NCBI GenBank assembly: GCA_964430505.1 | Contig: CAYSGH010000034.1 | Span: 1-40,213 of the forward strand | DNA from: UBA6176 sp032119375 | GTDB lineage: Bacteria; Verrucomicrobiota; Verrucomicrobiia; Limisphaerales; UBA9464 | Reading direction: 5' to 3' | DNA: 40,213 nucleotides | In this document: positions 1 through 8,189 of the stretch, in pieces | How the letters are laid out: each line of letters starts with the position of its first letter | Numbering within the stretch: position 1 is the stretch's first letter | Position numbers and translations under genes: made by a program | The notes under the pieces: model-generated | Told to the model about the DNA's origin: nothing | The model's input: the letters and a program-made list of their open reading frames with translations, nothing else | Database searches by the model: none

Positions 1-47
1 TTGATTCCTTGGGAAATACCGGCGTCGCTTGGGATTGAATTGGCCGC

Positions 48-77
48 TTGACCTGCAAGGTCCTCCTTCCCTATCAC
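48..77 (+). promoter_or_regulatory. candidate sigma-70-type promoter for the HU gene
   Basis: TTGACC at 48-53 and TATCAC at 72-77 are separated by 18 bases and lie about 40 bases before the HU start codon. Both boxes match only part of the consensus, so this is a motif-level guess. No other strong candidate was seen in the 115 bases before the gene. Confidence 0.3.
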
Positions 78-115
78 CTCGGGAAGTTACCCCTAACCTT
101 TGAAGACTGGTTGCC

Positions 116-451
116 ATGACCAAACGAGAAATTGTCATGCGCATCGCCGAGGACATCGGCGATGGACCCATGGCTGACAAAGCCCAGCATCTCAGCCAAG
201 ACGTTCTTCTGGCCATCGTCCAGAAGACCCTGGACATCATTCTGGATGCCGTGGCACGAGGCGAAACCGTCGAGTTGCGGAACTTCGGTGTGTTCGAGGT
301 CAAGGTCCGCAAGGCTCGCATCGGCCGGAATCCCAACTCGCCCACCGCAGACGTGCCGATCCCTCCGCGGGCCGTCGTGAAGTTCAAGCCGGGCAAGGAA
401 ATGCGCGAGCAAGTACTCAAGCTCACTCCCGACAAGGCGCCCAAGGCCTAG
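116..451 (+). CDS. HU/IHF-family DNA-binding protein
   Basis: This is a histone-like nucleoid protein expected to bind and bend DNA as a dimer. The 111-residue product has the helical N-terminal half, then the RNFGVF strand (residues 55-60) and the DNA-intercalating arm with the family motif GRNP at 70-73, ending in the conserved FKPGKEMRE stretch. It is about 20 residues longer than E. coli HU, from extra residues between the first helices and a short Lys/Pro tail. The ATG at 116 follows GAAG about 8 bases upstream. The gene stands alone; the next gene faces it. Sequence alone does not separate HU from IHF subunits, so no symbol is given. Confidence 0.95.
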   Translation: MTKREIVMRIAEDIGDGPMADKAQHLSQDVLLAIVQKTLDIILDAVARGETVELRNFGVFEVKVRKARIGRNPNSPTADVPIPPRAVVKFKPGKEMREQVLKLTPDKAPKA

Positions 452-643
452 GCTTTCGGCTGACCCATGGAGGCACGGCCGCGCGTCGTCCTCCGAGCGG
501 AGGGACCGGGGGGAGGCATGACAACCCTGGGACGCTTGATGCCATCTGCGAGCCAGCGGAATCCCATCGTTCGGTCGGTGCGGCCTGTGACTCGCCCTAG
601 TGCAGCACGGCAGGCCTCAGTATCTTGGTCAGGAATCCTCCGG

Positions 644-1192
644 CTAATGACGGAAGACGTCGAATCCATGGTCAAACCACAGGCCATTGAGGTCGAATTG
701 CATCCGCGCCTGTTCCAGTTCACCCCGATACCAGTGGAAGCTGTTTCGCTCCCGGATCAACCCCTCGGCCTCCTGCACCATCTCGGGATCCAGGGCAACG
801 ATGCCGTAACGTCCTGTCCGAAACTCCTCCCTTTGCATCACCCGCAAGAGGGCAATCGCCTCCTCAACCGAGGCCTTCACGACCCAGATCGCGGCCTCCG
901 GACACTTCACCGACAGCTTGTCCAGCTTGGTCGCCGAACAGTCCCCGCACTCGATCCAAAGCTGGGGCCGCATGTCGTACCCCAACTGAAGCAGGTCGGG
1001 CTCAAAAGGGATCGCATCGTTTTGGGTGTCGCCCTCGATCACCAGTCGGTCGCGGTGGAACAACACCCATGCGAGGAACTTGAGGAACACATGCCGCACC
1101 GATTCGGTCGGCCGCTGTCCCAGGAGAATCTTGTGCGGCAACGGACGCCGCCGATCGTCGCTCGTCATCTGGAACGTGAACTTGCCAGGCAT
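644..1192 (-). CDS. YaeQ-like protein (PD-(D/E)XK nuclease-like fold)
   Basis: The 182-residue product matches YaeQ in length (about 180) and layout: an N-terminal strand beginning MPGKFTFQM, a helical stretch rich in 'RPTESVRHVFLKFLAW', then the PD-(D/E)XK-like core with PD at 65-66, LWIECGD at 78-84 and lysines at 89 and 92. E. coli YaeQ shows the same arrangement with WIEVG. The frame stays open further upstream to 1306, but the family start fits the ATG at 1192. The biochemical activity of YaeQ is not established, so function is left open. It is convergent with the HU gene and divergent from the exported protein gene at 1305. Confidence 0.7.
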   Translation of the reverse strand: MPGKFTFQMTSDDRRRPLPHKILLGQRPTESVRHVFLKFLAWVLFHRDRLVIEGDTQNDAIPFEPDLLQLGYDMRPQLWIECGDCSATKLDKLSVKCPEAAIWVVKASVEEAIALLRVMQREEFRTGRYGIVALDPEMVQEAEGLIRERNSFHWYRGELEQARMQFDLNGLWFDHGFDVFRH

Positions 1193-1304
1193 TCGGGGGG
1201 CAAGATGCCCTGCCCGTGTGGCGGACGGCGAGCCTGTACCCCGTCCGCTGGCTTCATCCGCCCCGAAACGGCGGCAACCAAGTCTCCCCCCGAAGGCAAA
1301 CCCC

Positions 1305-2387
1305 ATGTATCCTCATGCCATGACACGTGCCTGGATGGCTGCGGCGGCCGCCTTCAGCCTGGTTTGCGCGCTCGCCGCTCGCGCGGACGAGCGTATCTTT
1401 GACTTCGCAACACTGCGGGAGGGCGACCGGCCTCCTGGTTGGAGGGCGCTTCGCATCGGACAAGGATCCGACGCGGAGTGGAGGACAGTCCTCGCCGACG
1501 TCCCACCCACCCTCAAGCCCCTCAGCGACCTCGCTCCCAAGGTGGCCCGACGCGCGGTCATCACACAGGTTCGACTCGATTCCACCGACGAACGCTACCC
1601 CCTGTTCGTCTTCGACGAGGAACGGTTCGGGGACTTCGAGGCCAAGACACGCCTCCAGGTTTCCGGGGCCGGGGTCGCCGAGATGGCTGGCCTCGTCTTC
1701 CGCCTCGTGGACGAAAACAACTTCTACGTCGTCCGGATCAGCACGCTCGGCCGGAACATCCGGTTCTATAAATTTGTCAACGGCCAGCGCTCCGCCCCCA
1801 TCGGACCCGACATCTCCATTTCAAAGGGCGAGTGGCACGAGCTCTCGATCAAGTGCACCGGCAACCGAATCGAGGTCTTCCTCGACGGCAAGGAGGCCAT
1901 CCCGGCCCTCACCGACAACTCCCACGCCACCGGCAAGGTCGGCTTTTTCACCAAGTCGGACTCCACCGCCTACTTTGCCGACCTGCGCCTCCAGTACCGC
2001 CCCTTGGAAAGCCTCGCGGCCGTGGTCCTGCGCAACGCGCTCCAGAGGCATCCCCGCCTCGTCGGCCTGCATATCCTCGGACGCAAGCCCGGCTCCCGGG
2101 ATTTGGTCGTGCTCGCATCTCGTTCGGCCTCCGATGTTGGGCGCGCTGCCGTCGAGCCGGAGCAACGCACCTGGGAAGAGAACCGCGCATACTTCACGAA
2201 GGGAAAGGACGTCTCCTGGGTTACCCTTCCCATCCACGACCGCAATGGGGATGTCCTGGGCATCGCCAATGTGGGACTCAAGGCGTTCCCCGGGCAGGTC
2301 GAGTCCACAACCGTCGCACGCGCCCTTCCCGTCGTCCGCGACATCGAGCAACGCATTGGCGACGCCACCTCGCTGGTGGCCGATTGA
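1305..2387 (+). CDS. exported laminin-G/DUF1080-like domain protein
   Basis: A 360-residue exported protein. Residues 6-28 form a signal peptide (Arg, then an Ala-rich hydrophobic core ending ALAARADE). Residues about 75-225 read as a concanavalin/laminin-G-type beta-sandwich of the 3-keto-disaccharide hydrolase (DUF1080) kind, with GLVFRLVDENNFYVVRIS, KGEWHELSIKC and IEVFLDGKEA. The C-terminal ~120 residues, ending in a VTLPIHDRNGDVLGIANVG stretch, resemble a small PAS/cache-like sensor fold, but this is only an impression. The ATG at 1305 has GAAGG 8 bases upstream; ATG 1320 is an alternative. The DUF1501 gene follows after 32 bases. A carbohydrate-binding or hydrolytic role is inferred from the fold, not from visible catalytic residues. 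Confidence 0.75.
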   Translation: MYPHAMTRAWMAAAAAFSLVCALAARADERIFDFATLREGDRPPGWRALRIGQGSDAEWRTVLADVPPTLKPLSDLAPKVARRAVITQVRLDSTDERYPLFVFDEERFGDFEAKTRLQVSGAGVAEMAGLVFRLVDENNFYVVRISTLGRNIRFYKFVNGQRSAPIGPDISISKGEWHELSIKCTGNRIEVFLDGKEAIPALTDNSHATGKVGFFTKSDSTAYFADLRLQYRPLESLAAVVLRNALQRHPRLVGLHILGRKPGSRDLVVLASRSASDVGRAAVEPEQRTWEENRAYFTKGKDVSWVTLPIHDRNGDVLGIANVGLKAFPGQVESTTVARALPVVRDIEQRIGDATSLVAD

Positions 2388-2419
2388 CCCGCCCACGTCG
2401 CCGCGCATAGCCTTTGTGC

Positions 2420-3823
2420 ATGTGCCCGTGGGAAGGCCATTCGCACGCTCGAAGCCACGCCTTCACGTTCCTTCATCCTCGGGTCCGCGAGGGGCTTGTC
2501 GTTACCAGCCGCCGTTCCATGCTCAAGGCGGGCCTTGCGGGCCTTGCCGGCATGACGATGCCTCGACTGCTTCAACTCCGCGCCGATGCCACCGCAGCCG
2601 TCCGTCCCTCTCGCGGCAAGTCGGTAATCCTCCTCTGGATGGCCGGAGGACCCTCCCACATTGACACGTGGGACGTGAAGCCGGACATGCCCTCCGAGAT
2701 TCGAGGGCCATTCCGGGACATCCCGACCGCCATCCCCGGCGTTCACATTTGCGAGCACCTGCCCAAGCAGGCCGCCATGCTCGACCGCTTCACGCTCATC
2801 CGCTCGGTGGATTGCCGGGACAGCAATCATGAGCCCGACCACGTGATGCAGACCGGGTTCCGGGCTGCCACCCCGCGAGTCAATCCTCAGGGCCACCTTT
2901 ACCCCGCCATCAGCTCCGTTGTGGCGCGCTTCCGGGGAGCCCATCGCCCGGGCATGCCGCCCTCCGTCGTTCTCAACCTAAAGTCCAAGTCCCACGTGCC
3001 GTGGGCCGGGTGGCTAGGAGGACAACATGACCCCTTCCGCGGCGACCAGGTGGGCGACCTGTTCGGCTTGCCCACGGGACTCACCATGGACCGGCTCCGG
3101 GACCGGCGGGACCTCACCAGCCAACTCGACGCCTTGCGGTCGTCCATGGACGCCGGCGGCCACATGGAGTCAATGGACCACTTCAGCCAACAAGCCTTTG
3201 ACCTCGTGGCCGGAGCCCAGGCGCACGAGGCCTTTGACCTGTCCAAGGAGCCCCGGCGGATCGTGGAACGGTATGGCAGCCATGACTGGTGCCGCCAAGC
3301 CCTCCTTGCCCGCCGGCTGGTCGAGCGAGGCGTGAGCTTTGTCACCATCGACCTGAGCAACCATGGAGCCTCCGGAACATGGGACAACCACGGCGACAAC
3401 ATCCCGCCCTACGGCGGCATTTGGAACGGGCTACGCCCGTTGCTTCCCGTGTTCGACCACCTTATCACCACGCTCGTCTCCGACCTGGCCGACCGAGGGC
3501 TTCTTGATGACACCCTCGTGGTGGCCATGGGCGAGTTTGGACGGACGCCGACGTTGGGGACGCAGGGGAGCACCGACGGCCGAGACCACTGGCCCGTCGT
3601 GATGTCCCTGTGCATGGCGGGCGGCGGTCTCCGCCATGGGCAGGTAATTGGCGCCAGCACCCGCGATGGTGGCGAGATTGCCGAGCGCCCGGTCACGCCC
3701 GGGGACCTTGCCGCCACCATCTACCATCACATGGGCGTCCCGCTCGACGGCACATTCAACGACCACCAAGGTCGGCCCCTCTTCATCGTTGAGAACGGCA
3801 CGCCCATTCGGGAGCTGCTGTGA
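2420..3823 (+). CDS. DUF1501 (sulfatase-like) protein with Tat signal
   Basis: A 467-residue exported protein of the DUF1501 family, abundant in planctomycetes and verrucomicrobia and related in fold to alkaline phosphatase/sulfatases. A twin-arginine signal is visible at 30-34 (SRRSM) followed by LKAGLAGLAG. Family hallmarks include WMAGGPSHIDTWDVKP (73-88), the HGASGTWDNHGDN region with conserved Asp/His, and MGEFGRTP followed by RDHWP. The ATG at 2420 is used because the twin arginines lie upstream of the next ATG (2519); an in-frame TTG lies two codons before it and no Shine-Dalgarno is seen. The preceding gene encodes an exported DUF1080-like protein, a common kind of neighbour. The substrate is unknown. 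Confidence 0.9.
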   Translation: MCPWEGHSHARSHAFTFLHPRVREGLVVTSRRSMLKAGLAGLAGMTMPRLLQLRADATAAVRPSRGKSVILLWMAGGPSHIDTWDVKPDMPSEIRGPFRDIPTAIPGVHICEHLPKQAAMLDRFTLIRSVDCRDSNHEPDHVMQTGFRAATPRVNPQGHLYPAISSVVARFRGAHRPGMPPSVVLNLKSKSHVPWAGWLGGQHDPFRGDQVGDLFGLPTGLTMDRLRDRRDLTSQLDALRSSMDAGGHMESMDHFSQQAFDLVAGAQAHEAFDLSKEPRRIVERYGSHDWCRQALLARRLVERGVSFVTIDLSNHGASGTWDNHGDNIPPYGGIWNGLRPLLPVFDHLITTLVSDLADRGLLDDTLVVAMGEFGRTPTLGTQGSTDGRDHWPVVMSLCMAGGGLRHGQVIGASTRDGGEIAERPVTPGDLAATIYHHMGVPLDGTFNDHQGRPLFIVENGTPIRELL

Positions 3824-3958
3824 TCCGGGCGGGTTGGTCTGTTGGGAAGGACATTGCTGCAACGATGCGATGCTGATAGCAAATCCGGGAGGGGGCCTCG
3901 AAGCCGATGAAGGCTTGCCGGGAGGCGGTCACACGCCAGCACCCTCCTCGGGCGATTC

Positions 3959-4630
3959 ATGATCCACGGGTTCTACAAGCTCATCTTCAAGCGCTGGCGC
4001 GTGCGGCGATTCCAATGGTTCATTGCCGCGATCCAGCCCGGCCCGGCTTGCTCCCTCCTCGACGTGGGGGGCTACTGGTGGAACTGGCAGGGGCGCGCCT
4101 CGTCCTTCGGTAGCATCCTGTGTGTCAACCCCGTCGAGGCGGGTGACGGCGCCGCCTCGGGCGAGCCCAACGTTCGCCAATGCAAGGGCGACGGATGCGC
4201 CTTGGCGTTCCCCGACGCATCCTTTGACGTTGCCTTCTCCAATTCGGTCATCGAGCACGTGGGCAGCCTCGAGAAGCAATCCGCCTTCGCACGCGAGGTC
4301 CGGCGGGTGGGCCGCAAGGTATGGCTCCAAACCCCCGCCTTGGAATGCCCCTTCGAGCCCCACCTCCTTGCTATTGGCCTGCATTGGATACCCGGCCGAC
4401 TTGGCTATCTCGCCCGGAAATACCTGTCCCCAGCCGCGTGGATCCATGGGCCCGGGTCCGAAACCATGCAGGACATCCTCAACCACACCCGCCTGTTGTC
4501 GCGTCGCGAGTTCGAGGGCTTGTTCCCCGACTGCCGTATCATCACCGAGCGCCTGCTTTGGATTCTTCCAAAGTCCTACGTCGCCGTCAGGTCCAGCAAC
4601 GATCCCGTCGGCAGCAACCAAGTCCCATGA
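3959..4630 (+). CDS. class I SAM-dependent methyltransferase
   Basis: The 223-residue product has a Rossmann methyltransferase core: motif I LLDVGGYWW (33-41), an acidic/hydrophobic strand ILCVNPVE (53-60), CKGDGCALAFPDASFD (75-90) and the motif IV/post-I region FSNSVIEHVGSLEKQ (93-107), typical of Methyltransf_11-type enzymes. No signal peptide is present, so it is cytoplasmic. The acceptor substrate cannot be read from the sequence; FSNSVIEH-type enzymes often act on small molecules, quinones or glycans. The stop codon overlaps the start of the next gene in ATGA at 4627-4630, implying translational coupling to an exported GH32-like protein. Confidence 0.85.
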   Translation: MIHGFYKLIFKRWRVRRFQWFIAAIQPGPACSLLDVGGYWWNWQGRASSFGSILCVNPVEAGDGAASGEPNVRQCKGDGCALAFPDASFDVAFSNSVIEHVGSLEKQSAFAREVRRVGRKVWLQTPALECPFEPHLLAIGLHWIPGRLGYLARKYLSPAAWIHGPGSETMQDILNHTRLLSRREFEGLFPDCRIITERLLWILPKSYVAVRSSNDPVGSNQVP

Positions 4631-5985
4631 ACAGGCCGGCGCCATGCGCAACCCTCGTGGTGTGCCGCCTTGCCTTCATGGCCGCATGCCTCCTCCTCAC
4701 CCGGCTTCTGGGTGCCGACTGGCCCCCGGCCGTTTCCACGTTTGGCCAACACTTCCATCGCATTGCACCGGGCGATGAAACCTGGGCTCGGCATGACGTG
4801 AGCCGAGACCTTGTGAACTGGACCAACACGGGCGTTGCACTGCCCCCTCTCCCGGCAGGCAAGGTGCTCGGCGCTTGCGGCATCGAGGTAGCCAACCCAG
4901 CGGCTGGTGCGACCAACGCTTCCGGCCCGTGGCACGCGATGCTTGTGCTGGTCGATGCCGGGTTGCCTTCCCTCAAATTGCTGCGGTCAGCTGACGGGCG
5001 CGCCTACGCGATCGACCCGGGCGAAACAGTCCTGCGCATTCCGGGTGCAACCACCGGAAACCTGAGCTTGGTTTGGCATTCGCCCTCCCAACGTTGGGTG
5101 CTGGGAACCCCGGTCCGCGATCAATCGGGCGATGCGATCTCGTTTCACGGATCCTCCAACCTGCTCGACTGGGTTCCGCTAGGACGGGTGGAAGGAGACC
5201 ATGCACGGGGGGGGCTATGCGAGTTTCCGGAACGCCGCAACCAGGGGACCGCGCGGTGGGTGCTGGTGGACTCGAGAAACGAGGCGCGGATTGCCATTCT
5301 CAGCGATGGCCAAGTCCTCCCAGAACGGCGCCGGATGGCCGCCATGCGCGGGGACGGCTCGTGGGGTTTCCTTCCAACGCCCGGCGTGCTTCCGCCACGC
5401 GGCCGGAGGCTGGTCGTGGGCCGAACCGGCAACGGCGGACCGTGGGATGGAGGGACGCCTTGGGAGGTTGCCTGCGAGGAGTTTGAGGACGGGCCCCAAC
5501 TGGTCTGGCTGCCAGCGGCGGAATTCGAGAGCCTTCGGTCTAAATCACGGACCCTGAACGTTCCCCGCCTTAGCAAGGCCGGGACCAACCAACTGCTGGC
5601 ACGGCTTCCATCTTCCTGCGAGATCCGCCTGGAATTCCGCGCGTCACCGCATCACCGGTTGCTGCTCCGTTTGTCCAGCGAGGTCGTTCGGTTTGACGGT
5701 GGCCGCCGCGAGTTGTCTTTGGGAGATGCCAAGGCGACGCTGCCGCCCGCAGCCGACACCGAACGGTGGACCATCGTTCGCACGCCCTCTCACCTGGAGC
5801 TGGTCGCCTCCGCCGGTCGGGTTCGCCTCTGCACGCCCATCCGATTCGAGGAGTCCCCCGGACCCGTGGTGCTGGAGCGACCCGGAGGCTGGTGGCTATC
5901 CTTGCAGTATCTCGCGTTGCACGAACTTCAGACAACATCCGCCCCCGCCCCGCAACGTCAGCAAGTGTCCATCGGTCAGCCCTAG
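4627..5985 (+). CDS. exported GH32-like protein, probably catalytically inactive
   Basis: A 452-residue protein with an N-terminal hydrophobic segment (residues 9-29, ending LLGA-D), so secreted or anchored. Its layout follows the five-bladed propeller and C-terminal sandwich of GH32 levanases/invertases: SRDLVNW (59-65), a strand LVWHSPSQRWVLG (148-160), ISFHGSSNLLDW (171-182), then CEFPE (198-202) where GH32 has ECPD with the acid/base Glu. The usual WxNDPNG nucleophile motif is not seen near the N-terminus, and the RDP motif is replaced by NLS (145-147). It is therefore read as a GH32-fold protein that may bind rather than cleave sugar. ATG 4627 overlaps the methyltransferase stop. The assignment to GH32 is by motif spacing only. 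Confidence 0.6.
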   Translation: MNRPAPCATLVVCRLAFMAACLLLTRLLGADWPPAVSTFGQHFHRIAPGDETWARHDVSRDLVNWTNTGVALPPLPAGKVLGACGIEVANPAAGATNASGPWHAMLVLVDAGLPSLKLLRSADGRAYAIDPGETVLRIPGATTGNLSLVWHSPSQRWVLGTPVRDQSGDAISFHGSSNLLDWVPLGRVEGDHARGGLCEFPERRNQGTARWVLVDSRNEARIAILSDGQVLPERRRMAAMRGDGSWGFLPTPGVLPPRGRRLVVGRTGNGGPWDGGTPWEVACEEFEDGPQLVWLPAAEFESLRSKSRTLNVPRLSKAGTNQLLARLPSSCEIRLEFRASPHHRLLLRLSSEVVRFDGGRRELSLGDAKATLPPAADTERWTIVRTPSHLELVASAGRVRLCTPIRFEESPGPVVLERPGGWWLSLQYLALHELQTTSAPAPQRQQVSIGQP

Positions 5986-6200
5986 GTCGCCCGGCGCACG
6001 AGTCCAACCCCGAGCGCGGCCGTGGCCCCGTCGGCCATGCAAGTCAGCATCCAGTCACAGGACAGGCCACAACACGACACGACACTGCAACCGTCGCCTT
6101 TGGGATGTTACGGCCCGGTACAACCCAGGCGGCCATACCATTCACGGTCCTTGGGCAGGAAGGACCGAAATGAGGCTCCGGAACCGCCGCCGCAGGCCGA

Positions 6201-6896
6201 CTAGTTGATCGGCCCCCGCGGACGACGCACGGCCACGTCTTGAGGCGACCGGTTCTTGGCGATCATGTTCGCCGGTAGGATCCCCCTCCACGAAACCCCG
6301 GGATAAACCAAGGCCCCCCTCCCGATGATCGATCCCGGGTTGAGCACTGCGTTGCAACCCACCTCGGCCCCGTCGCCGATCAATGCCCCAAACTTACGCA
6401 ACCCCGTGTCAATGCATCGTCCGTCCATCTCGACCCAAACGCTGTCGCGCGACAACTTGAGGTTCGAGATGGCCGCCCCTGCGCCCAAGTGCGCCCGGTA
6501 CCCCAGCACCGAGTCGCCCACGTAGTTGAAGTGCGGCACCTCCGCGCCGTTGAACAGCAACGCGTTCTTAATCTCGCATGCGTTTCCCACGGTGCACCCA
6601 TCCCCCACCAAGACGTTCTCCCGGATGTATGCGTTGTGCCGGATCCGGCAGTTCCGGCCGATGATTGCCGGGCCAACAATCATCGCGCCATGCTCCACCA
6701 CAGTCCCCTCCCCAATGAACACGCTGCCTCCCACGTACGCGGTGCCCACAACCCGATGGTGCTGTGCCGGGCGCAGCGTCGCCGCCAGATACGTCGCCAA
6801 TCGATCCAACACCTCCCACGGAAACTCCAAGCCTACAAACACGTCCCGGTGCTCCGTCTGCTCCAAGTCGAAAAGGTCCGCCGTCGTGTAAATCAT
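6201..6896 (-). CDS. left-handed beta-helix acyltransferase (GlmU C-terminal-like)
   Basis: The 231-residue product is mostly hexapeptide repeats of the left-handed beta-helix fold from about residue 45 to 215 (for example VGTAYVGGSVFIGEGTVVE and IGRNCRIRHNAYI), as in the acetyltransferase half of GlmU and related sugar-nucleotide enzymes. A loop NALLFNGAEVPHFNYVGDS at about 112-130 carries the His expected at the active site of GlmU-type enzymes. There is no nucleotidyltransferase domain. The N-terminal 40 residues (DLFDLEQTEHRDVFVG) are a short helical cap. It stands alone, facing away from the ferredoxin gene across 196 bases. The acyl acceptor is not determinable; cell-envelope sugar modification is a reasonable inference. 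Confidence 0.8.
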   Translation of the reverse strand: MIYTTADLFDLEQTEHRDVFVGLEFPWEVLDRLATYLAATLRPAQHHRVVGTAYVGGSVFIGEGTVVEHGAMIVGPAIIGRNCRIRHNAYIRENVLVGDGCTVGNACEIKNALLFNGAEVPHFNYVGDSVLGYRAHLGAGAAISNLKLSRDSVWVEMDGRCIDTGLRKFGALIGDGAEVGCNAVLNPGSIIGRGALVYPGVSWRGILPANMIAKNRSPQDVAVRRPRGPIN

Positions 6897-7037
6897 TCAC
6901 AAAGGCTATGAAGACGAATCCCACCGGCAACCATGAACGCTCCGCACCGTGCAGGCGGGCGCCTCGGCCACCAACAACCCGGGCGCGCAACCCAAGTCCC
7001 CACACTGCCGGTCCAACTGTCCCGCCCAAAATGACCC

Positions 7038-7066
7038 TTGCGACCCGGAGCATGCCGCAGCATAAA
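7038..7066 (+). promoter_or_regulatory. candidate promoter of the ferredoxin gene
   Basis: TTGCGA at 7038-7043 and CATAAA at 7061-7066 are 17 bases apart, each matching four of six consensus positions. The spacing is ideal and the predicted start would leave a leader of about 20 bases before the ATG at 7093. Confidence 0.35.
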
Positions 7067-7092
7067 TCGCGCGTCTTTTAACACTATCGCCT

Positions 7093-7329
7093 ATGGCTGA
7101 CATCGCGAACCGCTACCCCGAAAACGTCCCCGGCAAGTTCTTCGTCGACAACCAGTGCATCGACTGTGACCTCTGCCGCGAGACCGCCCCCAAGAACTTC
7201 ACGCGCTGGGAAGAGGGCGGCTACTCCTACGTGCACAAGCAGCCCGAGACGAAGGAGGAAGAGACTCTCTGCATGGAGGCGTTGGCGGGCTGTCCCGTCG
7301 AAGCCATCGGGAGCGACGGTTCCAAGTAG
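7093..7329 (+). CDS. [4Fe-4S] ferredoxin
   Basis: A 78-residue soluble electron carrier. Three cluster ligands lie in CIDCDLC (Cys22, Cys25, Cys28) and the fourth in GCPVEAIG (Cys67). A fifth cysteine, Cys60, sits in the helix before it, as in single-cluster ferredoxins of the Desulfovibrio gigas/Thermotoga type where it pairs in a disulfide. The second CxxCxxC of bacterial 2x[4Fe-4S] ferredoxins is absent, so one cluster is predicted. It is monocistronic, with a strong hairpin about 70 bases downstream. Its redox partners are not encoded nearby, although the radical-SAM enzyme MqnC within 3 kb needs a low-potential donor. Confidence 0.9.
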   Translation: MADIANRYPENVPGKFFVDNQCIDCDLCRETAPKNFTRWEEGGYSYVHKQPETKEEETLCMEALAGCPVEAIGSDGSK

Positions 7330-7401
7330 AACCCTCTCGTCCAAAGGCGACGGCTTCCTCGTCACGCCGCACTTCGCCCGCTTCGGCGGACGATCAGGTT
7401 G

Positions 7402-7429
7402 GGGCGCCCGCCGCTGAGGCGAGGCGCCC
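7402..7429 (+). terminator. hairpin, possible terminator after the ferredoxin gene
   Basis: GGGCGCC (7402-7408) pairs with GGCGCCC (7423-7429), and inside it CGCC (7409-7412) pairs with GGCG (7418-7421) around a GCTGA loop with one bulged A. The 11-pair stem is followed by a pyrimidine-rich TTCTGTCTGC. The T tract is interrupted, so Rho-independent termination is likely but not certain. Confidence 0.45.
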
Positions 7430-7664
7430 TTCTGTCTGCTTTACCCGCAACTCGGCGAGCTTTCGAGGCAGCGCAAGGCATTGGTGCCGCTGCAACGCCC
7501 GACCCAACGGGGATGCGGGATCGGTCGAATCTCCGGCAATCGGTGGCACGCAGGACGCGATGGGTGCACCACGAGATTTGAATTGGGAATCTCAAGCTAG
7601 CCGACAGCGTCGTCGGTGGCCTGAAAGGCTGGCCCCTCCGGCAAGGTCGAGCGTGCCACCCGGG

Positions 7665-7691
7665 GCCGCTGAAGCCGCTAAAGCCTCTAAA
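7665..7691. repeat. short imperfect tandem repeat, 3 x 9 bases
   Basis: GCCGCTGAA, GCCGCTAAA and GCCTCTAAA follow one another directly and are trailed by GCGG. It lies in the gene-free interval and may be a chance low-complexity tract. Confidence 0.5.
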
Positions 7692-8189
7692 GCGGATGGG
7701 GCGGATACCGATGGTGCCCGCAGAGTGTCACGTAACCCGCTCCAAGAGCGGGGTCCGACGCGGCGACTCGTGGAGTATTTGGCAATGCAACCGGGATGGA
7801 CACGCCTGACCCAATGCAGGCGTGGACTTGGGGGCCAAGTTGGGCCGAGCCCCTTCACTCAAGCCGGTCAATTGCCCACCACCGATGCCTTGGATGAGGT
7901 CGTTTGTACAATGCCGTGGCGCTCAACCAAGCCGATGCTGGACGGGTTAAGGCCAAAGAACCCGAGGATCGAACACCCAAGGGGCCGTCCTACTGGAGGG
8001 TCACGACCATCCCAAAATGGATGCTGAACAGAGGGAATGTCCGGGCTGCAGACGCCAAGGAGGTGGGGGTGGAGAACCCCGCTGAAGAAACGTCCCGCAA
8101 CCCGGACCGAGGCAGCCTAGAAACCACCTCCATGGTGTCAATGCACGGGTTCGAGATTCTTCGGGCACAACCACCTGCATGCCTTCGAC

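Larger units (their letters stand above)
7330..8189. other. 860-base interval without a recognisable gene
   Basis: No frame on either strand gives a protein with recognisable domains or convincing composition. It holds the hairpin at 7402-7429, a 9-base triplet repeat at 7665-7691, and a short perfect hairpin at 7736-7752 (CCCGCTC-CAA-GAGCGGG). A stretch near 8034-8050 superficially resembles part of the RNase P RNA core, but the rest of that RNA is not found. It could be a decayed gene or an unrecognised RNA locus. Confidence 0.5.

Noticed and set aside
8034..8056. Resemblance to the RNase P RNA core (GAGG..A.GTCCGGGCT)
   Set aside because: The rest of the RNA (the AACGCC and ACAGAA-type blocks and the 3' pairing strand) is not found, and a full-length RNA would run into the CbiX-like gene.
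7960..8160. tRNA T-loop-like TTCGA on both strands
   Set aside because: Flanking bases do not form the 5-pair T stem, and no acceptor or anticodon stem could be built around them.
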